This document shows positions 1 to 6,271 of a stretch of 14,745 nucleotides of DNA, piece by piece; within the stretch, counting starts at the first letter, position 1, and each line of letters begins with the position of its first letter. A model generated the notes under the pieces. That model had not been told where the DNA came from. It saw only the letters and a list, made by a program, of their open reading frames with translations, and searched no databases. Source of the stretch: Alphaproteobacteria bacterium (GTDB lineage Bacteria > Pseudomonadota > Alphaproteobacteria > SMXP01); assembly GCA_021774995.1 (NCBI GenBank), contig JAJFIM010000488.1:1-14745 (forward strand), given 5' to 3'. The position numbers were made by a program, and so were the translations under genes.

Positions 1-262
1 GCGAGCAGAACACCGCCAGGCCGAGGGCCGTATCCAAGAGCGAGGTGATCACGCCGCCATGGACAACGCCCGTTTGCGGATTGCCGATCAGTTTTTCGCT
101 GTAGGGTATTTTCAGCACGCCTGACCCTTTGCCGATTTCGACAAGTTTCATGCCGACGGCTTTGGCGAAGGGCACTGTGTCAAGAAAGGCGTCTGTATCG
201 CCGCCCAAAAGGTCGAGGATGGCGGGCCGCGATTGTTGTTTCGTTTTGGTGGGCTTGGTCAC
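1..262 (-). CDS. PaaI-type hotdog thioesterase, C-terminus outside window
   Basis: Only the first 87 residues are visible; the gene runs off the left edge. The translation (reverse strand) contains the hotdog thioesterase signature GVVHGGVITSLLDTALGLA, in which HGG lies at the start of the central helix, as in PaaI/YbgC-like acyl-CoA thioesterases. These enzymes hydrolyse acyl-CoA or aryl-CoA thioesters in the cytoplasm. The substrate cannot be judged from this fragment. The start is taken as GTG at 262: no in-frame ATG lies close upstream, and the next ATG (in GMKLVE) would remove about 36 residues. No clear Shine-Dalgarno sequence is seen, so the start is uncertain. It diverges from the TetR gene at 478, which suggests, without proving, that the regulator controls it. 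Confidence 0.8.
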   Translation of the reverse strand, partial: MTKPTKTKQQSRPAILDLLGGDTDAFLDTVPFAKAVGMKLVEIGKGSGVLKIPYSEKLIGNPQTGVVHGGVITSLLDTALGLAVFCS

Positions 263-348
263 GCGCGGGACTAACTTGTGTATGTTGAAATAATGACGCA
301 AGGGGCTTCAGAGCTCACTCATACTCCAAAAAAGTGAGAAAGCCATAA

Positions 349-378
349 ATTATATCCCGCAAAATAGGCCTCTGTGAT
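349..378 (-). promoter_or_regulatory. candidate promoter of the hotdog thioesterase gene
   Basis: On the minus strand a perfect TATAAT lies at 354-349. An ATCACA hexamer (4 of 6 matches to TTGACA) at 378-373 precedes it with an 18-base spacer. Transcription would start near 341 and leave a leader of about 80 nt before the GTG at 262. The leader contains a CTCACT/AGTGAG inverted repeat (314-319 and 333-338, 13-nt loop). The call rests on hexamer matches only. Confidence 0.4.
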
Positions 379-391
379 GGCGGGTAGGTTG

Positions 392-406
392 ACGTTGCGG
401 AAACGT
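392..406. promoter_or_regulatory. inverted repeat, possible TetR or MerR operator
   Basis: ACGTT at 392-396 and AACGT at 402-406 form an inverted repeat with a 5-base spacer, 72 bases upstream of the TetR start and just upstream of the thioesterase promoter candidate. It overlaps a TTGACG hexamer (389-394). The 10-mer GTTGACGTTG (388-397) also occurs in the merR promoter region at 6176-6185. Function is inferred from position and symmetry. Confidence 0.35.
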
Positions 407-477
407 TCTTGAGGTTCTACACTGAAGGGCTCTTACGTGTTTTCTTTTGTTTTTATGGGTTTAGGTAAGGAAGTTGC

Positions 478-1134
478 GTGGATCAAGCGGCGAAAAATCA
501 ACCAGAAGCATCAACCGATAACGGTTCCAAGCGCGAAATAACAAAGCTGCAAAACCGTCAGGCTATTTTAGAAGCGGCCGCTGAGGTGTTTGCCGAAGTT
601 GGCGTGGGCGCGGCCTCCATCCGGGAAATTGTGAGGCGCACGGATCTGGCTTCCGGAACGTTCTATAATTATTTCACTTCCAAGGAAGACGTCTTTCAGG
701 CTCTGCTTGATGAGAGCGCCCTCAGCATGAGGCCGGAGCTCAAAGCCGAGCGTCTTGCCGCAACCAGTATTGAGTCATTTATTGAAGGGTGCTTCCGCGT
801 TTTTTTCGATTATCTCGTCTCCGACCAGGCGATGTTTGCCGTTCTCCGGCGTAACTCAGGCGCATTGCGCGTGCGCATGCACACCCCGCAAATGTTGGTG
901 GCGTTTGAAGAATTAGAAGAAGATATTGAACGCGCCATCGGGCAAGGATTACTGCCCGACATCGACACCGATTTCCTGACATCGGCGCTTATCGGCGTCG
1001 CCTTTGAGGTTGGAGACCGTCTGTTGCGCCGCCAATCGCCGGACCCGCGTGAGGCGGCGCGTTTTGCAACGGCCCTGACATTAGGCGGCGTCAAGGCGCT
1101 TCCCTTGAAGAAAACATCAGTCGCAAAGACGTGA
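478..1134 (+). CDS. TetR/AcrR-family transcriptional regulator
   Basis: A 218-residue protein of usual TetR length. Residues about 23-75 form the TetR DNA-binding domain: helices through RQAILEAAAEVFAEVG, the helix-turn-helix at about 46-66 (ASIREIVRRTDLASGTFYNYF) and the following SKEDVF helix are all typical. The rest is a helical ligand-binding and dimerisation domain that I cannot assign to a ligand class. The start is GTG at 478, preceded by AAGGAAG (467-473), a reasonable ribosome binding site. The divergent thioesterase gene makes an acyl-CoA or aromatic ligand plausible, but that is inference. The gene ends 10 bases before the convergent VTT gene ends, with no obvious terminator between them. 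Confidence 0.9.
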   Translation: MDQAAKNQPEASTDNGSKREITKLQNRQAILEAAAEVFAEVGVGAASIREIVRRTDLASGTFYNYFTSKEDVFQALLDESALSMRPELKAERLAATSIESFIEGCFRVFFDYLVSDQAMFAVLRRNSGALRVRMHTPQMLVAFEELEEDIERAIGQGLLPDIDTDFLTSALIGVAFEVGDRLLRRQSPDPREAARFATALTLGGVKALPLKKTSVAKT

Positions 1135-1144
1135 AACCGAATCT

Positions 1145-1747
1145 TTAAAATAACGTGACGTTTAGATGGTTGCCCAAGAGAACCATTAAAATTGTCATCG
1201 GGATCATGCCAAGGGCGCTGACCCAGATATAGGTCCACCAGCGCAGGGGCGACAGACCGAAGGCAAAATTCAACAGAAAATACGGCACAAGAGGGATGCT
1301 GCGGCCGATGAAGAGGGCGGCGGCGCCCCGTTTGGCCGTGATGGCTTCAAATTTGCGGCTGTTTTCCGGCGACAGCAAAGCGGCAATGGCGGGGCGGCCC
1401 AGCGCCCGCGCCAGGGCGAACGCGATGATGGCGCCAATAAGCGCACTGGCCCATGTCAGTGCAAAACCGTATCCCATGCCATAAACCATGCCGTTAGCGA
1501 TGGCGACAAGTTCCGCGGGTAAAGGGGAAAGGGCGCACAGGATCATAAGGCCTAAGGAAATGGCAATGGCCCACCCCTGGAGCGCCCGTATTTGTCCGGC
1601 GATATCGTCCGCCTTCATGTCCGGCGACAGAGAATTATGCGCAAGAACCCATATGAGGGCCGGCACGGCCAGGAAAAGCAGAAGCGCGCCCCCCGTCCAT
1701 GCTTTGGCCAGGTTGTTTGTTGGCGCCTGTCTGTCCGGTTCGGTCAT
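1145..1747 (-). CDS. TVP38/TMEM64 (VTT/DedA-like) inner-membrane protein
   Basis: A 200-residue integral membrane protein of the VTT (SNARE-associated/DedA-like) superfamily. A first membrane segment lies at about 18-36 and a second at about 58-74. The VTT core follows: PLPAELVAIANGMVYGMGYG (76-95), a span at about 97-114, the re-entrant element with FIGRSIPLVPYFLLN (146-160), and a final span at about 172-192. The arginine-proline pattern GRSIPLVPY matches the conserved motif of bacterial TVP38 proteins. Relatives have been linked to lipid scrambling, membrane homeostasis and ion transport, but the substrate of this one is unknown. ATG at 1747 is preceded by AAGAAG (1759-1754) at 6-nt spacing, a modest ribosome binding site. 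It lies 127 bases downstream of the TIGR02186 gene on the same strand and could be a third member of that unit or have its own promoter. Confidence 0.85.
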   Translation of the reverse strand: MTEPDRQAPTNNLAKAWTGGALLLFLAVPALIWVLAHNSLSPDMKADDIAGQIRALQGWAIAISLGLMILCALSPLPAELVAIANGMVYGMGYGFALTWASALIGAIIAFALARALGRPAIAALLSPENSRKFEAITAKRGAAALFIGRSIPLVPYFLLNFAFGLSPLRWWTYIWVSALGMIPMTILMVLLGNHLNVTLF

Positions 1748-1768
1748 AAAAGTCTTCTTTAAACTGCT

Positions 1769-1801
1769 TGAACCATCCAGCGGAAGAAGCGGGATGGTTC
1801 A
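1769..1801 (-). promoter_or_regulatory. 10-bp stem-loop in the leader of the VTT gene
   Basis: TGAACCATCC (1769-1778) pairs perfectly with GGATGGTTCA (1792-1801), leaving a 13-base loop. In the minus-strand transcript it ends 21 nt before the ATG. The loop reads CGCTTCTTCCGCT and contains CTTCTT, complementary to the AAGAAG that is the only Shine-Dalgarno candidate of the gene (1759-1754). There is no U-run directly after the stem, so it does not look like a simple terminator. It could be a translation-control structure, a weak terminator of the upstream genes, or a protein operator. Confidence 0.45.
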
Positions 1802-1874
1802 TGTCCAACTCATCGAATGATAATTTAATATATAAGTAAAACGCTATATGACGGATATGAATTTTTCTACAGCG

Positions 1875-2684
1875 CTATTCCTGACGAAATGCTAGGGAGG
1901 CGGCCCAGCCGGCAATAAGGGCGAAAACTACGGCTAAAAGACCATAAAATAAGGGCGAATCGTAAGCGAATTCAAATATGGAGCGTTCAAATCCCGTTTT
2001 GTTGATGTCAAGAGATTTGCTCTGTACACTGATGATACGGCCGTCACTGATGAGAAAGACTTTGGTGCTGTAGATGCCCACGGAAATATTGGCCGGTATG
2101 GTAACGTTGGCGCGAAACAGGGTGTCGTCCAGAAACTCAACCCCGCCCTGCTTTTCATAAAAAAGTTGCTCGCGCTTTTTGTTTCGAATAATGGCGGTGC
2201 GATACGCGTTCAGCGCTTCCTCGTCAAGTTCAGCGTCTACCGGGTTCATTTTGAGATTTTCGGGGCGAATTTCGTTGCGGCGGAACACTTCTGAAGATGC
2301 GATGTCGGCAAAATTCCGGCTGGCGGCGACAAAATAATAATCGGGAACCCCGTCAAAGACGACGGATTTGGTGTTGACCCATACGCCGCCCACTCTTTCC
2401 TTGTGGCGAACGGTGATGGGCGTTTGATTGTTTGGCCCGCTGATGATGACGATCACGTCTCGGGACGCTTGTTCATCCAGCCTGTTTGTCGAGAGCGCAG
2501 TATTTCGATCAATAGCGCCGAAAAGGACCAGGTTTTTGCCGGTAAAATTAGACGTGATGGCGACAATGTTTTCGGAAAGATCCGCCACGAGGCTGTCGGC
2601 AGCCACGCGATGGGCGCTGAACCACATTGCCGTTAAAATGGCGGCGCATGAAATGAGCGGTTTAAAAAAAGCGCGCTGCGTCAT
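1875..2684 (-). CDS. TIGR02186-family (Alph_Pro_TM) transmembrane protein
   Basis: A 269-residue protein matching the alphaproteobacterial TIGR02186/Alph_Pro_TM family in length, layout and sequence (LVADLSENIVAITSNFTGKN followed by LVLFGAID). Residues 1-29 look like a Sec signal peptide with likely cleavage near HRVAA/DS. Residues about 30-240 would be periplasmic and beta-rich. One membrane helix at about 244-266 would anchor the C-terminus, leaving a short cytoplasmic tail (FRQE). No catalytic motif is seen and cysteines are absent from the mature part. The ATG (2684) overlaps the TGA of the TSUP exporter gene as ATGA, so the two are almost certainly co-transcribed and translationally coupled. 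This suggests a periplasmic partner of the exporter. The biochemical function of the family is unknown to me. Confidence 0.88.
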   Translation of the reverse strand: MTQRAFFKPLISCAAILTAMWFSAHRVAADSLVADLSENIVAITSNFTGKNLVLFGAIDRNTALSTNRLDEQASRDVIVIISGPNNQTPITVRHKERVGGVWVNTKSVVFDGVPDYYFVAASRNFADIASSEVFRRNEIRPENLKMNPVDAELDEEALNAYRTAIIRNKKREQLFYEKQGGVEFLDDTLFRANVTIPANISVGIYSTKVFLISDGRIISVQSKSLDINKTGFERSIFEFAYDSPLFYGLLAVVFALIAGWAASLAFRQE

Positions 2685-3604
2685 TTTCCAATCACCGCAT
2701 CCAGAGAATAGAGATCAAGAGGCGTGCTCACCAGATCCACCCCTAAGCGTAGGCAGACAGCCAGCACCAGAAGCGCCAGAAGAGCGCGTAATTCTTCACT
2801 CTTGAGGCGCCGGCCTGCGCGCGCGCCAAATTGCGCGCCGACGACGCCGCCGAGCAATAAAATAAAAGCGAGCACAAAATCCACCGTATGATTTGTGGCG
2901 GCCTGAAGGACGGTGGTGATCGCGGCGACAAAAATGATTTGGAATAAAGACGTCCCAACGGCGATCGCGGCGGGCATGCGGAGGAGGTAAATCATGGCGG
3001 GAAGTAATATAAAACCGCCGCCCACGCCCATGATGGCGGCCAATATCCCGATCAGAAACCCCAAGACAATTGGGGGGATGCACGAAATATAAAGCCGGGA
3101 TCTGGGAAACCTCACGCGCAGCGGCAGGCCGTGCACCCAATTATGGTGTTTGGGTTTGCGTCGAAGGGGAGGGTTTTTGGAATGGGCGCGGCGAATGGTG
3201 CGTATGCTTTCGGCAAACATCAACGCGCCGACAATGCCTAAAAATATGACATAAAACAGGCTGATGAAAAGATCCACCTGACCGCGCGCAATGAGGATGC
3301 GGGAAATGATCACCCCGACAAAAGAGCCCAGCGCTCCTCCGGCAAGGAGGATCGATCCCATTTTGAAGTCCACGCATTTGCGTTGCCACTGGGCCATTGC
3401 ACCGGAGACAGAGGAGGCGACAATCTGATTTGCGCCGGTGGCCACGGCGACGGCGGGAGCAATGCCGGTAAAGATCAACAACGGCGTCATTAAAAACCCG
3501 CCGCCCACGCCGAACATGCCCGAAAGGAAGCCAACCGCCCCTCCCATCCCCAGAAGAAGAAATATATTCACCGAGAGCTCTGCAATCGGAAGGTAAATTT
3601 GCAT
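2681..3604 (-). CDS. TSUP-family exporter (TauE/SafE, sulfite exporter-like)
   Basis: A 307-residue membrane protein with the two-fold repeat of the TSUP family. The signature appears twice: MFGVGGGFLMTPLL (30-43) and IMGVGGGFILLPAM (191-204), each at the start of a half of about four membrane spans. A basic, histidine-containing loop (about 139-170, RRAHSKNPPLRRKPKHH) separates the halves. TSUP proteins move small anions such as sulfite, sulfoacetate, thiosulfate or other organosulfur and carboxylate compounds across the inner membrane; the substrate here cannot be deduced. The ATG at 3604 has no clear Shine-Dalgarno sequence and no better in-frame start is obvious. The stop overlaps the ATG of the TIGR02186 gene. 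Inverted repeats at 3671-3686 and 3710-3729 lie upstream and may regulate it. Confidence 0.9.
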   Translation of the reverse strand: MQIYLPIAELSVNIFLLLGMGGAVGFLSGMFGVGGGFLMTPLLIFTGIAPAVAVATGANQIVASSVSGAMAQWQRKCVDFKMGSILLAGGALGSFVGVIISRILIARGQVDLFISLFYVIFLGIVGALMFAESIRTIRRAHSKNPPLRRKPKHHNWVHGLPLRVRFPRSRLYISCIPPIVLGFLIGILAAIMGVGGGFILLPAMIYLLRMPAAIAVGTSLFQIIFVAAITTVLQAATNHTVDFVLAFILLLGGVVGAQFGARAGRRLKSEELRALLALLVLAVCLRLGVDLVSTPLDLYSLDAVIGK

Positions 3605-3670
3605 TGTGGTGCGGTCGCTGTGAATCCAGTTGACTATTATTGGGCTGAAGACCCGGCCCCCAAGAAATCC

Positions 3671-3686
3671 CAGTATGGTTATACTG
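3671..3686 (-). promoter_or_regulatory. inverted repeat overlapping a possible -10 box of the TSUP gene
   Basis: CAGTAT and ATACTG form a perfect 6-bp inverted repeat around GGTT, 67 bases upstream of the exporter ATG. On the minus strand the right arm gives TATAAC, a reasonable -10 box, but the hexamer 17 bases further upstream (TGCAAA) is a poor -35. An operator over the core promoter is a reasonable reading; a small RNA hairpin is the alternative. Confidence 0.35.
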
Positions 3687-3709
3687 AGAGCAGGAAGGCC
3701 TTTGCAGTT

Positions 3710-3729
3710 AAAACAACTTAGATTGTTTT
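3710..3729. promoter_or_regulatory. 7-bp A/T-rich inverted repeat upstream of the TSUP gene
   Basis: AAAACAA (3710-3716) and TTGTTTT (3723-3729) form a perfect inverted repeat around CTTAGA. It lies about 25 bases upstream of the first repeat and about 105 bases upstream of the exporter start. With one G/C pair per arm it would be a weak terminator, so a repressor or activator site is more likely. No adjacent regulator gene is present to match it with. Confidence 0.35.
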
Positions 3730-3810
3730 TGCTGGCCCGTTAAGGCCCGAAAACATTTTATGTTTGCTCTTTGACATCGCCAGACCTCGCGCGTCAGATT
3801 CTTTTGCGGG

Positions 3811-3834
3811 TCAGGCTCAAGGCGCCTTGCCTGA
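3811..3834 (-). other. GC-rich stem-loop after the Sel1/PodJ-like gene
   Basis: TCAGG (3811-3815) pairs with CCTGA (3830-3834). Inside these lies the 12-base palindrome CAAGGCGCCTTG (3818-3829), giving an interrupted stem with a 2-base bulge. It lies 26 bases past the stop codon of the minus-strand Sel1 gene, where a transcript end is expected. No T-run follows on either strand, so it is not a canonical intrinsic terminator; it may protect a 3' end or act with Rho. Confidence 0.3.
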
Positions 3835-3859
3835 TCGGGTTAGGATCGGCCGCCATCCG

Positions 3860-6052
3860 TTAAAATTCGATATTGACCAGGCTGTCCATAGGTTTTGGCT
3901 GCCAGATCGCAATAAGGGCTTTCGCGCTGGCCAGGCTCGAGGCGTCAAGTTCAGCTTCCAATGCAGTTTTCATCTCAGCGGCGCCCGCATCGCCTTTGCT
4001 GGCCGCGATGGCGAACCATTTATAGGCCTGAACGGGGTCGGGCGCTGTGCCGAAACCACGGTATAATAAAGTCGCAAAATTGAATTGGCTGTCTGTCAGG
4101 CCTAGCCTGGCGGCTTTGGAAAACCAGTCGAGCGCTTGGGCGTAGTCTCTTTCAACGCCGTGGGCTTCCGCATAGATAACGCCAAGATTGTACATGGCTT
4201 TGCGGTTTCCCGCGCGGGCGGCTTTGCCATACCACAAGCGGGCTTGGGAAAAGTCCTGCTCCAGGCCGGTTCCCGATTCATAAAGAGCGCCAAGGCGGTA
4301 TTGGGCGGGGGCGAGATCTTGACCCGCGGCCTGCGCGATCAGTTCAGCGCCGCGCGGTTCATCCAGCGCGGCGCCGCGCCCGTCAAGTATGCGCAAGCCC
4401 AGCCGATATTGCGCCCAGGAATTACCCTCAGATGACAGGCGCGTCAGATCTTCTATTGGCAGTTCTTGCTGCGAGAGCAGCGGGTCAAGCTCTGGATTGG
4501 TTTTGGGGGCGCCAGCGGGCGCCGCCGCCGCGGGAAGGGCGGGCGTAATGGAAATCGGAAACGGCTCTGAAGCATCCGCAGGTATTTGCGTATCCGCTAC
4601 TGGATCGTCCTCTTCAGACATTGTGACGTTAAGGGAGGAAAGGGCGGAATTGATATCCAGTTTTGACAAGGTATCAGAAACCGAAAACTTGCCGTCACCT
4701 AAGATAACGAGCGCGGCCGCCGCCATCATGATAATAAAAGACAGAAGTATCGCGCCGATGACGCCGCGCCGGATTCTTCCCCTCACGGTGTGATCCTCAT
4801 CCCCGTCTTCATCTTCATCGTCCAACACCAGATCGGCGATGGGACTTTTGACGCGCGCTGTTTTCTCCATTTCCGGCGGGCGGCTGCGCGCCTTTTTCTT
4901 GGCCTTGGCGGGGCGCGCCTCGGGGGCTTTGGCGACTTCCTCAACTCTGTGTTGCGCGGGCGGTTCGGCGCCTGCGGGGGGCGCCGCCGCATCGCTCGCC
5001 TCCGGCGCATCGCCGGGAACGGGAACGGGCTGAACCGGCGGCAGGTCATAAGCGGTATGGTCGGTGCGGCGCCGCTTTTTTCTCTTTCCAAAAGGCGGGA
5101 TCACCTCATCCGCCAATTCTTTCTCAACCGCCTTGCGGGCTTGTTGTTCTCGTTGTACGGCGCCGCTGGCGGGCGCGTCATCAGAGGTCTGCTCTTGGGG
5201 TGGTTTTGCGCCCGAATCCACGATTTCGATTTTGTTCTTGATAGCGTTGAGAGTGGCTTCAATAGCTTCAAGTCTCAATTCAGCGCTGTAATCCGCCGGA
5301 AAGTCATCCGTACCCGCATCTTTTCGCGGGCCTGGGCTTTCCAGCGCATTGGATATTTCATAGATGCGCTCCTGGATCGCCTCGGCGTTTTCGCGCGCGT
5401 CTTTCTCAACGCGGCCAATGCGATTTTCGAGTTCAGCCAGAGGCTCTTTCAGGCCTGCCGGGGCCGCCGTTTGCCGTTCGGCCGCGTCCATGCGATGGGC
5501 CAGATGCGCGATTGCCTGCTCCATGGCGCGCATGCCCTCTATCGCGCGTTTTTCGGAAGTTTCGATATGATGGACAATTTTACCGAGGGTTCCCTCCAGC
5601 GGTTTTAATGTCTCTCTTTCTAGCTGGCGGCCAAGCCCGCTTTCGAGCGCTTCCATGCGGCCAAATATTTCTTTTTTGGTTTCTTCCAATTGCGCCAGAA
5701 GCTTAGATTCCAAATCTGAATTCAAGGCGGGGCGCGCTTCACCCGGCGCGGCCTTTATGGCGCGGTCAAGATGGGTGATGATCTCTTGATTGTTATGCTC
5801 GACCTCATCAAAACGCTGAGACATCTCGGTCAGCGCCTCATGGAGGGCGGCCAATTCCTGATCGCTTTGCGATGGGGGCGGCGACCAGTCTGCGCCGTCT
5901 CCTCCAGGGGTGGACTGGGGAGCAGGGGATGTGAGAATGGTCCTGTTCAGCCATTGGCCGAGCGTCATCCCCGCCTGCTGCGCCGCTTTTTTTGCCGCGA
6001 CGCGCGCTTCGGGCTCAATACCCTTCACGCTCCAAGGTATGCCCGGTTTCAT
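3860..6052 (-). CDS. PodJ-like membrane protein with coiled coil and Sel1 repeats
   Basis: A 730-residue protein (from ATG 6052). The N-terminus has PWSVKGIEPEAR and AGMTLGQWLNRTI (about 6-39), the signature shared with PodJ-type polar organisers of alphaproteobacteria. Residues about 62-240 form charged, heptad-like coiled coils. A proline/alanine-rich linker follows, with a basic patch KRKKRRR (about 323-329), then a strongly acidic patch (DDEDEDGDED, about 411-420) and RGRIRRG directly before one membrane span (about 431-452). The C-terminal part, presumably periplasmic, holds about four Sel1 repeats (544-690; e.g. AQYRLGALYESGTGLEQDF, AMYNLGVIYAEAHGVERDY). No peptidoglycan-binding or transglycosylase domain follows. 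A role in pole or envelope organisation is inferred. The start is ambiguous: TTG at 6061 has GAGG only 4 nt upstream, while ATG at 6052 has it 13 nt upstream; I prefer the ATG. A GANTC methylation motif lies at 6055-6059. Confidence 0.82.
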   Translation of the reverse strand: MKPGIPWSVKGIEPEARVAAKKAAQQAGMTLGQWLNRTILTSPAPQSTPGGDGADWSPPPSQSDQELAALHEALTEMSQRFDEVEHNNQEIITHLDRAIKAAPGEARPALNSDLESKLLAQLEETKKEIFGRMEALESGLGRQLERETLKPLEGTLGKIVHHIETSEKRAIEGMRAMEQAIAHLAHRMDAAERQTAAPAGLKEPLAELENRIGRVEKDARENAEAIQERIYEISNALESPGPRKDAGTDDFPADYSAELRLEAIEATLNAIKNKIEIVDSGAKPPQEQTSDDAPASGAVQREQQARKAVEKELADEVIPPFGKRKKRRRTDHTAYDLPPVQPVPVPGDAPEASDAAAPPAGAEPPAQHRVEEVAKAPEARPAKAKKKARSRPPEMEKTARVKSPIADLVLDDEDEDGDEDHTVRGRIRRGVIGAILLSFIIMMAAAALVILGDGKFSVSDTLSKLDINSALSSLNVTMSEEDDPVADTQIPADASEPFPISITPALPAAAAPAGAPKTNPELDPLLSQQELPIEDLTRLSSEGNSWAQYRLGLRILDGRGAALDEPRGAELIAQAAGQDLAPAQYRLGALYESGTGLEQDFSQARLWYGKAARAGNRKAMYNLGVIYAEAHGVERDYAQALDWFSKAARLGLTDSQFNFATLLYRGFGTAPDPVQAYKWFAIAASKGDAGAAEMKTALEAELDASSLASAKALIAIWQPKPMDSLVNIEF

Positions 6053-6087
6053 GCGAATCAACTTGCCTCTTTAGGATGTTTTCCGAA

Positions 6088-6114
6088 TGTATAGAGCAAC
6101 AAACTTTGTGTAAA
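6088..6114 (-). promoter_or_regulatory. candidate promoter of the PodJ-like gene
   Basis: On the minus strand TTTACA (6114-6109) and TATACA (6093-6088) resemble -35 and -10 boxes, with a short 15-base spacer, and lie 36 bases before the ATG at 6052. Hexamers are good but the spacing is below the optimum. Confidence 0.35.
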
Positions 6115-6176
6115 GAAAGGTAAAAATAGGCGGGTTTTTTGATGTGGCGTCATTTCTGAGAGAGATTAAAAATAAG

Positions 6177-6205
6177 TTGACGTTGACGTTAACGTCAATT
6201 ATTAT
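6177..6205 (+). promoter_or_regulatory. merR promoter with 16-bp palindromic operator in its spacer
   Basis: TTGACG (6177-6182) and TATTAT (6200-6205) form a strong sigma70-type promoter with a 17-base spacer. The spacer is almost exactly filled by the perfect palindrome TTGACGTTAACGTCAA (6183-6198). A palindrome between -35 and -10 is the usual position of MerR-family operators. Activators of that family (metal and drug sensors) generally use 19-20 base spacers, so a normal 17-base spacer points to repression, probably autoregulation. From memory the motif resembles the ACGT-containing palindromes described for LiuR-type MerR regulators of acyl-CoA catabolism; I could not check this. Confidence 0.7.
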
Positions 6206-6271
6206 CTCTATGGTTAAAGGGAGGCGACCTCATTTCGAGGGATGCGCCTGAGGCGATAGAGCTAAAGATTT

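Noticed and set aside
1135..1144. Terminator between the convergent TetR and VTT genes
   Set aside because: The gap is 10 bases and no stem with a T-run is visible in or next to it.
3738..3750. Repeated GGCCC around GTTAA as a possible hairpin
   Set aside because: The arms are mainly a direct repeat; only GGCC pairs with GGCC, too short to call a structure.
4790..5608. Long 272-codon plus-strand frame opposite the Sel1/PodJ-like gene
   Set aside because: It is antisense to a protein with clear domains, its translation is arginine/phenylalanine-rich low-quality sequence, and no ribosome binding site supports it.
6166..6180. TTAA-N7-TTGA, one mismatch from the CtrA motif TTAA-N7-TTAA
   Set aside because: The motif is short and A/T-rich, has a mismatch, and overlaps the well-explained merR -35 region; one near-match is not enough evidence.
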